NCBI GenBank assembly: GCA_049451635.1
Contig: JBMTVT010000089.1
Span: 1-6,321 of the forward strand
Reading direction: 5' to 3'
DNA from: JBMTVT01 sp049451635
GTDB taxonomy: Bacteria; Bacteroidota; Bacteroidia; Flavobacteriales; Flavobacteriaceae
DNA: 6,321 bases
Positions 1-6,267 of this stretch are shown here, piece after piece (the first letter of the stretch is position 1; each line of letters starts with the position of its first letter). A program made the translations under genes and the position numbers. The notes under the pieces are model-generated. The model ran no database searches. It saw nothing but the letters and a program-made list of their open reading frames with translations, and was not told the DNA's origin.

Positions 1-1
1 A

Positions 2-898
2 GGTTTTAAACATATGTTTATTTTCTTTGGTTCTTTACTAGTTTTTGGATACCTTGCATATGTTAGTTGGGGGACTTGGTGGGCTGTTTTATTTTTCTTT
101 ATTTATGGAAACATCTGGAACTGTGCTGACCCCATTTGGCATGAAACAGGTCATAAGACTGCCTTTAAATCTAATTTCTGGAATAACTTCTTTTATCAAA
201 TAGGAAGTTTTATGACGGGATTTGAGCCTGTGCGTTGGCGGTGGTCTCATTTTAGACATCACGGGCATACCTATTTTGATGACCCTTTAGATTTTGAAAT
301 CGCTATAAGAAAACCTGCCGATCTATTGTATTTCTTTTCTTTATTTATTCCTTTTTCTGATTTTTTCTATTTTAAAAAAACTACACAGTACGAAACTATA
401 CTTCATGCCTTAGGTATTAAAACAGAAGTGATGAAACAAGCCATACCGGAGCGAGAACATCCAAAATGTATTAACTCTTCAAGAATACATGTGGGAATTT
501 GGTTAGCAGTAATACTTATTTCCATTGTTTCACAATCATGGTTACCCGTTTTATATTTTGTTTTGCCGAATTATTATGGGCAACAACTTCGACGTTTATT
601 TGGATTAACCCAACACACAGGATTGAAAGACAACATTAAAGATCATCGTTACAGCACCCGCACCATGCATTTAAATCCAATATTTAGTTTTTTATATTGG
701 CAAATGGAATATCATATTGAACATCATATGTTCCCAACGGTACCCTCGCATAACCTTCCCAAACTTCATGAACTAATTAAAGATCAAATGCCTCCTGCAA
801 AGAAAGGATTGTGGGATGCGTATTCAGAAATTATTCCCACTATAATCAAACAGGCAAAGAACCCCAGCTACGAACTACAAGTTAGAGTGCCTCAATAA
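2..898 (+). CDS. Membrane di-iron fatty acid desaturase/hydroxylase family protein, MocD/RtxC-like, 5' end probably outside window
   Basis: This is an integral membrane non-heme di-iron enzyme that would use O2 to desaturate or hydroxylate its substrate. Counting from the in-frame ATG at position 14, the three histidine boxes are HETGH (residues 43-47), HFRHH (79-83) and HIEHH (234-238). A further His lies in QHTG (residue 201). Hydrophobic segments lie near residues 3-38, 103-120 and 158-185, the usual desaturase topology with cytosolic His boxes. The context GHKTAF after box 1 and RWRWSH before box 2 recalls, from memory, the MocD (rhizopine oxygenase)/RtxC branch, which acts on small molecules rather than lipids. 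The frame stays open to the left edge (codons from position 2), and the first His box sits unusually close to the ATG at 14. The true start is therefore probably upstream, with an N-terminal stretch missing. AGG at positions 1-3 could still be a weak ribosome site for the ATG at 14. The next gene starts 4 bases after the stop. The family is certain; the substrate is unknown. Confidence 0.88.
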   Translation, partial: GFKHMFIFFGSLLVFGYLAYVSWGTWWAVLFFFIYGNIWNCADPIWHETGHKTAFKSNFWNNFFYQIGSFMTGFEPVRWRWSHFRHHGHTYFDDPLDFEIAIRKPADLLYFFSLFIPFSDFFYFKKTTQYETILHALGIKTEVMKQAIPEREHPKCINSSRIHVGIWLAVILISIVSQSWLPVLYFVLPNYYGQQLRRLFGLTQHTGLKDNIKDHRYSTRTMHLNPIFSFLYWQMEYHIEHHMFPTVPSHNLPKLHELIKDQMPPAKKGLWDAYSEIIPTIIKQAKNPSYELQVRVPQ

Positions 899-902
899 AT
901 AT

Positions 903-1688
903 ATGCCTAAAAAAAAAATTTCTGTTTATGATTTATTAAGTTTAAAAGGTAAAAAAAAATGGCCTCAGGTGCATGTAAATAATGAGCTTGAAGCATTAGC
1001 AGCAGTTCAGGTTGGAATTGAGATAATATCTTGTGAACCAGATGCATTGAAAGAGATAAGGCTCAACGCCCCTCATGCTTTTTTATCTGTGGGCCTAAAA
1101 CATGGAAGTGTTCACTCTCCTGCTGAAGCTATTAAAAGAGGTTTTGAAATTCTTGAGATGGGCGGCGATGCTGTTTATTGCTCTCACTCGGTATATTTTA
1201 TTGAAGCCATGGCACGAGAAGGCATACCGATTACCTCTCATGTAGGATTGGTACCCAATCTTGCAGCATGGACAAATTTTAGGGCTGTTGGAAAAACCGC
1301 TGAGGAAGCAATGACAGTGCTTCAAAAGGCTAAAGATATTGAAAATGCGGGTGCTGCATTTTTAGAAGTAGAAGTTATACCCGTTGAACTTGCAGATTAT
1401 ATTACCAAAAATACGAATATGATTACTATGGGAATGGGCTGCGGAAATGTTTGTGATACACAATATTTGTTTAGTGATGATATTTTAGGAACCAATCAAG
1501 GGCATTACCCGAGACACTCCAAAAGGTATGTTGATTTGGCAAAAGTAGAAAATGAGCTTCAAACTCTAAGAAAAAAGGGTTTTGATCTTTTTGTTAACGA
1601 TGTCAACAATGGCGCCTACCCAGAGTCAAAACATCAAATTCAAATGGAAAAAGTCGAATTTGAAAATTTTTTAGAAAAAGTAAAGTGA
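903..1688 (+). CDS. Divergent PanB-fold protein (ketopantoate hydroxymethyltransferase-like)
   Basis: This 261-residue protein belongs to the PanB/PEP-mutase (TIM-barrel) superfamily. Recognisable PanB landmarks are SHVGLVPN (112-119), the AGAAFLEVE..PVELA region (149-164), MGMGCGNVCDTQ (176-187), GHYPRH (200-205) and the C-terminal NNGAYPESKH (235-244). The glutamate matching the E. coli PanB catalytic Glu181 is kept (Glu157). The N-terminal half is abnormal. The GDS.GM...G...T..VT...M..H signature between strand 2 and the next helix is missing. By hand alignment, the metal ligands Asp84 and Glu114 of E. coli correspond to Gly64 and Ser94, and Asp45 has no clear counterpart. It is therefore unlikely to be a normal pantothenate enzyme, so I give no symbol. 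Its place between a MocD-like oxygenase and an SMR protein suggests another C-C bond reaction on a pathway intermediate. There is no clear Shine-Dalgarno motif, so translation is probably coupled to the upstream gene. A runs of 10 and 9 bases lie within the first 20 codons. Confidence 0.85.
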   Translation: MPKKKISVYDLLSLKGKKKWPQVHVNNELEALAAVQVGIEIISCEPDALKEIRLNAPHAFLSVGLKHGSVHSPAEAIKRGFEILEMGGDAVYCSHSVYFIEAMAREGIPITSHVGLVPNLAAWTNFRAVGKTAEEAMTVLQKAKDIENAGAAFLEVEVIPVELADYITKNTNMITMGMGCGNVCDTQYLFSDDILGTNQGHYPRHSKRYVDLAKVENELQTLRKKGFDLFVNDVNNGAYPESKHQIQMEKVEFENFLEKVK

Positions 1689-2014
1689 CAAACATCTCTG
1701 CTTATTTAATTTTAGTCATTGCTGTTATTTTCGGTACGGCTTCAAATAGCTTTGCCAAAAGCGCTAATGGATTTACTCAGTTCATTCCTACGCTTTTCAG
1801 TATGATTACTATTGTTTTATGTATGTACTCACTCTCTCAAGTAATGAAATCAATCCCTGTTGGAATTACCTACGCATCTTTTGCAGGACTATGTATCATT
1901 GCAACATCAGCGATTGGTGTAATTCGTTTTAGCCAAATACCCAATGCATGGACAATATTTGGTTTAGGATTAATTATATCTGGTGTTTTGATTGTAAATT
2001 TATTAGGTGAATAA
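1685..2014 (+). CDS. Divergent small multidrug resistance (SMR/EmrE-type) membrane protein lacking the essential glutamate
   Basis: This 109-residue protein has four hydrophobic helices (about 5-22, 33-53, 58-80, 87-107), the size and topology of SMR transporters. Family landmarks are GT after helix 1's centre (17-18), IPVGITYA (57-64) and the helix-4 pattern GLGLIISGVLIVNLL (93-107), close to EmrE's GVLIINLL. The proton/substrate-binding Glu14 of EmrE is Val14 here. The binding-site residues Tyr40 and Trp63 of EmrE align with Ile and Phe66, while Tyr60 is kept (Tyr63). The only acidic residue in the protein is its last one, Glu109. Classical proton-coupled drug export is therefore not expected. 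It may pair with another SMR subunit, act as a passive carrier of an uncharged compound, or have a non-transport role. The GTG start overlaps the previous stop codon (GTGA), implying translational coupling. The first in-frame ATG is far inside the protein, which supports the GTG start. Confidence 0.8.
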   Translation: MTNISAYLILVIAVIFGTASNSFAKSANGFTQFIPTLFSMITIVLCMYSLSQVMKSIPVGITYASFAGLCIIATSAIGVIRFSQIPNAWTIFGLGLIISGVLIVNLLGE

Positions 2015-2018
2015 AAAA

Positions 2019-3419
2019 TTAAATAGCGTTTAGGTATAATTCCAAATCTAACTCGGATACGGTTTCCATAACTTTTCTATATTCCATTTTTTTAATAGCG
2101 ATAAAGGCCTTATGAAAATCAGCCCCAAAGGTATCTTTCAAAAAAGAAGATTTTTTTGCGGCTTTAATTGCAGAATTCCAGTCATCTGGCATATTTTTAA
2201 TTTTTTCGAATTTTTGTTCATAGGCGTTACCAAAAGTTTGAGCACCGGGATCTAATTTTTCTTTTAAACCAAATTCAATCGCCGATAAAACTGTTAATGC
2301 CACTAAATAAGGGTTGGCATCCACTCCAGATACGCGGTGCTCTATTCTTCGACTTTTTATACTACTCGAAGGAATTCTAAAGGCGACCGATCTATTATCA
2401 AATCCCCAATTTGGGGTTATTGGTGCGTAAGAGCCTACTAAAAATCGCCTCCAACTATTGGCATTGGGCGCAAATACCAGCATCGAGTCTGCCATGGTAT
2501 TTCTTAACCCTCCAATAGCGTGGAGTAAGTTAGGGTTAAATTTATCTTTTTTACTCTCCGCAAACATGTTTTTGCCTTTTTTATCAAATAGGGAAATATG
2601 AAAATGCATCCCAGAACCTGAGACGTTTTCTATGGGTTTAGGCATAAAGCATGCGGTTACTCCATAACTCCTTGCTTGAGTTCGAATTATTCTTTTCAAT
2701 CGTAAAATATCATCAGCTGCTTTTAAAAGGGAGTCTTGATAATTTAAAGTAAGTTCAAATTGGCCAGGTGCGTATTCGGATATAACCGTTTCTGCTTGTA
2801 TACCTGCCAGATGGGCTGCTTCATAGACATCATCAAACAAAGGCATCATGCCATGCAAATGATCCACAGAATAAACATCAGTTCGAAGGCGAGACCCTTT
2901 TCTCTTACCCACTATAGATTTAGCGGGTTGAAGCTTTCCGTATTGATCGGGCTCATGGGAAACTAAAAAAAATTCTAATTCAAAGGCGCCTTTAGCTGAA
3001 ATACCTCTACCTTTCAATTCCAAAATTTTGTTTTCTAAAATATTACGAGGATCAGTTAAAATAGGTTTTTTAAACTTATCGCGCATGGACATCATCACCT
3101 CACCTCTAGGTGGATTGGATTTATGAACTAAAATTAAAGAGTTAGGGATTGGATGCGCAAAAATATCCATATCACCCTCATTTAATACCAAGCCAGTATC
3201 TGGAACATCTTCTCCAGTAATATCCATACCTAACGTTGACAGTGGTAATTTTCTTCCCGATTTATAAAGAGACAAAAGCTCATGTCTTCTGATTATCTTT
3301 CCTCTACCCACTGTATTCGCATCGTGCATCAAAATATCAAATGATTTTACGGCAGGGTTTAATTTAAGAAACTTTTCAGCTTCTTTAATAGAGGCAAAAG
3401 GAGAATATTTTGATTTCAT
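2019..3419 (-). CDS. Glutamine synthetase family protein, gamma-glutamyl-amine (PuuA-like) ligase
   Basis: This 466-residue protein is an ATP-dependent ligase of the glutamine synthetase fold, predicted to join the gamma-carboxyl of glutamate to an amine. The N-terminal beta-grasp domain covers about residues 1-110 (with DANTVGRGK at 33-41). The catalytic domain carries the metal ligands ELEFF (Glu147, Glu149), EYAPGQFEL (Glu215, Glu222) and GSGMHFH (His272). It also has the ATP/glutamate motifs NSWRRF (321-326), NRSVAFRIP (342-350) and RRIEHR (358-363). The tyrosine-bearing segment that is adenylylated in GlnA is not seen, and the tail (ELDLELYLNAI) is of the kind found in PuuA/GlnT-like proteins. 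It is therefore unlikely to be the housekeeping ammonia-assimilating enzyme. It follows the aminotransferase gene by 7 bases, so the two are probably one transcript. No Shine-Dalgarno motif precedes the ATG. Its stop lies 4 bases from the stop of the convergent SMR gene. The amine substrate cannot be read from the sequence. Confidence 0.9.
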   Translation of the reverse strand: MKSKYSPFASIKEAEKFLKLNPAVKSFDILMHDANTVGRGKIIRRHELLSLYKSGRKLPLSTLGMDITGEDVPDTGLVLNEGDMDIFAHPIPNSLILVHKSNPPRGEVMMSMRDKFKKPILTDPRNILENKILELKGRGISAKGAFELEFFLVSHEPDQYGKLQPAKSIVGKRKGSRLRTDVYSVDHLHGMMPLFDDVYEAAHLAGIQAETVISEYAPGQFELTLNYQDSLLKAADDILRLKRIIRTQARSYGVTACFMPKPIENVSGSGMHFHISLFDKKGKNMFAESKKDKFNPNLLHAIGGLRNTMADSMLVFAPNANSWRRFLVGSYAPITPNWGFDNRSVAFRIPSSSIKSRRIEHRVSGVDANPYLVALTVLSAIEFGLKEKLDPGAQTFGNAYEQKFEKIKNMPDDWNSAIKAAKKSSFLKDTFGADFHKAFIAIKKMEYRKVMETVSELDLELYLNAI

Positions 3420-3426
3420 GGGAGAG

Positions 3427-4779
3427 TTAGATTAATTGTTGTAATACATCATCAAAGTTTTTAACAAGTTTATTTATTTGTTTATCATAAGTAACAGGAC
3501 TTATTAACATCATATTATGAAATGGTGCAATTAAAGAACCTCTATTCATTAAACCCAAATGTACTGCTCTTTCTAGCTTAGGTTTATGCGCTTTTAATGC
3601 CTCACTGCCATTTTTTAATGGTCCAGGAGAACAAATAAACTCAACTCGTGCCCCTACTCTGACAACATGCCAATTTAATTCATGTTTTTGGATAATCTTA
3701 TTCAATCCCATTTCGAGTTTTTTTGCTCCTTGCTCCATTTTTTTATAATTCAATCTAGTAATAACTTTAGTTAAAGTAGCGTTTAAAGATGCAAATTGGA
3801 TAGGATTAGCGCTTAATGTTGTGCCAATGCCCGATCTTCCATCAAATTTAGATTTCAAATAATTTTGATAAAGCTTAGAAAATCGATCATTCATTCCCCA
3901 AACAGCAGTTGTTATTCCACTAGCTATACATTTTCCAATTACAATCAAGTCTGGTTTAAGATTATTCTGTCTTCCATACCCACCATACCCTGAAGAAATT
4001 GTATGTGTTTCATCTAAAATAAAGAAGGCTTTGTACTTATGAGTAAGTCTAATTAATTTTTCTAAGAATTTTTTTTCAGGTAAAACCATACAACAATTGG
4101 TTAATACTGGCTCTGTTAAAACTGCAGCAATACTGTGTTTTTTAAAAAGCATTTCAACTTGTTTTAAGTTATTAAATTCTGCAACCACTGTACCTTTAGA
4201 TAAGTCATAAACCTGACCCGTTAGACCTTGTGCATTTACAGTTTTATTTCTTTTAAGTTCCACAAGAGTGTCATCAACAGCGCCATGGTAACATCCGTTG
4301 AATACCAATATCTTTGATTTACGTGTCACTGCTCGCACAACTCTAATTGCAAATCTATTAGCATCGGAGGCTGTATTGGCTATCTGCCATTGATATTTTC
4401 CAAAGACACGAGTTAAGTTAATTCCTGCATTAACAGCCTGTTTTGAGGGTAGCATATAAGCAAACCCTTTTTTAGATTGTCTTATAATTGCATTAGAAAC
4501 AGCGCTGGGGCTATGACCAAACATACTGGCAGTATCTCCGAGGCAGAAATCATCAAAGGTATTATTATCAATATCCCTAATCTGACTTCCAAGCGCCTGA
4601 TCAATCAATGGTAAAAAAGGCAATGACCAATCAGCCATCCAATTCATAGGGTGTCTATTAAAAAAAATGTTTGAATTATTAAGTTTCGATTTAGCCGAAT
4701 TTACATGTTTTTTTTTAAAACCAATTAATTCATTTGAATAAAATCTATTTAAATTTGAATTACTTATACTATTAGACAT
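3427..4779 (-). CDS. Class III PLP-dependent aminotransferase (glutamate-1-semialdehyde aminomutase-like fold)
   Basis: This 450-residue protein is a fold-type I, class III (omega-type) aminotransferase. Visible landmarks are the entry segment DDFCLGDTASMFGHSP (76-91), the PLP-phosphate region NTASDANRFAIR (135-146), and NGCYHG (161-166), whose Tyr stacks on the cofactor. TEP (222-224) and ILDETHT (254-260) follow, the latter with Asp256 contacting the pyridine nitrogen. The Schiff-base lysine is Lys283 in IGKCIASG, and GTTLSANP (319-326) completes the phosphate site. Overall it resembles glutamate-1-semialdehyde aminomutase, but NSGTEA of that enzyme is NTASDA here. It seems to belong to a transaminase subgroup with a DANRF motif that I know only as generically annotated. 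It probably removes or transfers an amino group in the same amine pathway as the downstream ligase. The first about 35 residues are Asn/Ser/Lys-rich low-complexity sequence. The start is the only plausible ATG, and it lacks a Shine-Dalgarno motif. Confidence 0.88.
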   Translation of the reverse strand: MSNSISNSNLNRFYSNELIGFKKKHVNSAKSKLNNSNIFFNRHPMNWMADWSLPFLPLIDQALGSQIRDIDNNTFDDFCLGDTASMFGHSPSAVSNAIIRQSKKGFAYMLPSKQAVNAGINLTRVFGKYQWQIANTASDANRFAIRVVRAVTRKSKILVFNGCYHGAVDDTLVELKRNKTVNAQGLTGQVYDLSKGTVVAEFNNLKQVEMLFKKHSIAAVLTEPVLTNCCMVLPEKKFLEKLIRLTHKYKAFFILDETHTISSGYGGYGRQNNLKPDLIVIGKCIASGITTAVWGMNDRFSKLYQNYLKSKFDGRSGIGTTLSANPIQFASLNATLTKVITRLNYKKMEQGAKKLEMGLNKIIQKHELNWHVVRVGARVEFICSPGPLKNGSEALKAHKPKLERAVHLGLMNRGSLIAPFHNMMLISPVTYDKQINKLVKNFDDVLQQLI

Positions 4780-4804
4780 AAAATATATTAGACAATAAAA
4801 TTAT

Positions 4805-4834
4805 ATTATATTGAATATACTACTCTTAACTCAA
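4805..4834 (-). promoter_or_regulatory. Candidate sigma70-type promoter for the aminotransferase-ligase operon
   Basis: Read on the minus strand, TTGAGT (4834-4829) is followed by an 18-base spacer and TATAAT (4810-4805), a perfect -10 match. Transcription would begin near 4798, about 19 bases before the aminotransferase ATG at 4779. The position within the 87-bp divergent spacer is right. However, the spacer is so AT-rich that a chance match is quite possible. I find no equally good plus-strand promoter for the oxidase: TATATT at 4838-4843 could be a -10 element but has no -35 at a normal distance. Confidence 0.35.
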
Positions 4835-4866
4835 AATTATATTAATTTGTTTTAGTTGAAAATAAA

Positions 4867-6156
4867 ATGAGATACTCGCAGTATAACTATGCAGAAAATG
4901 AAAAAATTTATTGGGAAAATTCAAATAACTTTTATGAAATACCAAAAGTAAATTTAAAAAAACATTATGATCTTATAATAGTTGGGTCAGGTTATACGGC
5001 CTTATCTACTGCTTACCATCTTGATAAAAATAAATCAGTCTTAATTGTCGATAAAAGTTCTATTGGCTATGGTGGTTCATCTAGAAACGGAGGTTTTTGT
5101 TGTCTTGGTGGAACAAAATTATCATATAAAGAAATAGAAAATAAATATGGTTCAAACGATCTCATAGATTTTTTTAATATCCAAAAGAATGCTATTAATT
5201 TAGTTAGAAGTATTTTGGATGAACAACTACCCTCAGATGAAATCGGAGAAATACTGTATTACTACAATGAGTCTGAATTATTAAATGATGTTCATGAGTA
5301 CGAAGTATATAAAAATAAATTAAATTTAGAATTTGATGTATTTTCAAAAAATCAATTAATACAAAATCAACTAAACTTAAATGGGGTTCAAGGAGCTATA
5401 AAAATGAATTATGGATTTGGAATAAATCCAAAAAATTTAGTTTCTAAATTAATAAAAAAAATTTTGAATAATCAAAATGTAGATTTTTTAGAAAACTCTG
5501 ATGTCAAGTTAATTAAAAAAAAGGATGATGGTTTTGAAATTACAATAAACAATCAAAGCATAAGGGCTCAAAAATGTCTTTTAGCCACTAATGGATACTT
5601 AAATAGCAAGAAACCACTTTCATCAGTTTATAATAATTTAATGCCCGCATTATCTAATATATTGGTAACAGAACCTATCGATAACAATCAATTTTCTAAT
5701 TGGAAAACATTTGTTCCCTGCGCTGATAATATCCCCCTACTTCATTACTTTAGACTTTTAAAAGATAATCGTATTATGTTCGGAGGCAGAGGTGGGCATT
5801 CTTATCAGGATAAACAAACCTATAAAAAGATTCTTTTAAACGACTTTAGAAAAATTTTTCCAGAATTTAAAAATTCAAATGTGGAATATTTTTGGAGAGG
5901 ATTAGTGGGCGTAACTAATGAAAGAATTGCACATATTGGGGTCGATGAAGGTATTTTCTATGGCTATGGTTATAATGGGAATGGTGTGAGTTTAGCTACT
6001 TACTTTGGTAAATTGTTATCTCAGCTCCTAGATGAAAAAATAAAAATAGACAATCTCCCAAACTGTTTAACAAGCAAGCCTAAAGCGATGATTTTTCCAG
6101 AACTAAAAAGATTTTATTTATTTTTAGTATATCAATATTATAAGTTTAGAGCTTAG
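4867..6156 (+). CDS. FAD-dependent amine/amino-acid oxidase, DAO family (PuuB-like)
   Basis: This 429-residue flavoprotein of the D-amino-acid oxidase (DAO) family is close in length to PuuB (gamma-glutamylputrescine oxidase, about 426). The N-terminal Rossmann motif is DLIIVGSGYTALSTAYHL (35-52), with the ribose-binding Asp62 at the end of VLIVD. A second FAD signature GGSSRNGGFC (69-78) follows. The C-terminal FAD-binding part shows MFGGRGG (304-310), WRGLVGVTNERIAHIG (343-358) and GYGYNGNGVSLATYFG (366-381), all typical of PuuB-type oxidases. It would oxidise an amine C-N bond with release of H2O2 or reduced acceptor. The ligase in the neighbouring divergent operon could supply a gamma-glutamylated substrate, as PuuA does for PuuB. 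This pairing is an inference. The tail after residue 412 is hydrophobic and aromatic, perhaps membrane-associated. The gene is distinctly more AT-rich than the ligase gene. The start has no Shine-Dalgarno motif. No intrinsic terminator is evident after the stop. Confidence 0.88.
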   Translation: MRYSQYNYAENEKIYWENSNNFYEIPKVNLKKHYDLIIVGSGYTALSTAYHLDKNKSVLIVDKSSIGYGGSSRNGGFCCLGGTKLSYKEIENKYGSNDLIDFFNIQKNAINLVRSILDEQLPSDEIGEILYYYNESELLNDVHEYEVYKNKLNLEFDVFSKNQLIQNQLNLNGVQGAIKMNYGFGINPKNLVSKLIKKILNNQNVDFLENSDVKLIKKKDDGFEITINNQSIRAQKCLLATNGYLNSKKPLSSVYNNLMPALSNILVTEPIDNNQFSNWKTFVPCADNIPLLHYFRLLKDNRIMFGGRGGHSYQDKQTYKKILLNDFRKIFPEFKNSNVEYFWRGLVGVTNERIAHIGVDEGIFYGYGYNGNGVSLATYFGKLLSQLLDEKIKIDNLPNCLTSKPKAMIFPELKRFYLFLVYQYYKFRA

Positions 6157-6218
6157 TAATTGCATTAATAACTATGGCACTTAATTGTAATACCTAGCTA
6201 AGATATAGACTTTTTAGA

Positions 6219-6236
6219 TGACAAACAGGTGACAAA
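6219..6236 (+). repeat. Short direct repeat TGACAAA x2 upstream of tRNA-Cys
   Basis: TGACAAA occurs at 6219-6225 and again at 6230-6236, 11 bases apart (about one helix turn), within ATGACAAACAGGTGACAAAT. The second copy supplies the best -35 candidate for the tRNA. The pair could be an operator or two alternative -35 elements, but at seven bases it may be chance. Confidence 0.3.
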
Positions 6237-6257
6237 TCTCTTGTTATCATGTAAAAA
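6229..6257 (+). promoter_or_regulatory. Candidate promoter of tRNA-Cys
   Basis: GTGACA (6229-6234, five of six bases of the -35 consensus) is followed by a 17-base spacer and TAAAAA (6252-6257, four of six of the -10 consensus). Transcription would start around 6264, just before the mature tRNA 5' end at 6268. The 111-bp spacer and the lack of any other gene between the oxidase and the tRNA fit an independent tRNA promoter. Confidence 0.35.
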
Positions 6258-6267
6258 TTCTTTCACT

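Noticed and set aside
1095..1325. 76-codon open frame on the minus strand
   Set aside because: It lies wholly inside the PanB-like gene, has no recognisable motif and has no start context. It is an antisense shadow.
903..1688. Calling this gene panB
   Set aside because: The metal-binding signature of PanB is missing, so the symbol would imply a function that the sequence does not support.
2760..2966. 68-codon open frame on the plus strand
   Set aside because: It lies inside the ligase gene on the opposite strand and shows no family resemblance. It is a shadow of the conserved GS coding sequence.
2019..3419. Calling this gene glnA
   Set aside because: The adenylylation segment is not seen, and the context with a PuuB-like oxidase and an aminotransferase fits an amine ligase better than the housekeeping enzyme.
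4780..4866. Operator palindrome in the divergent spacer
   Set aside because: The spacer is almost entirely A+T and many short AT palindromes occur by chance. None has a convincing arm length.
6154..6215. Intrinsic terminator after the oxidase gene
   Set aside because: Only very short inverted matches such as TAAT/ATTA and CTAA/TTAG are present. No G+C-containing stem is followed by a T-run, so I do not annotate one.
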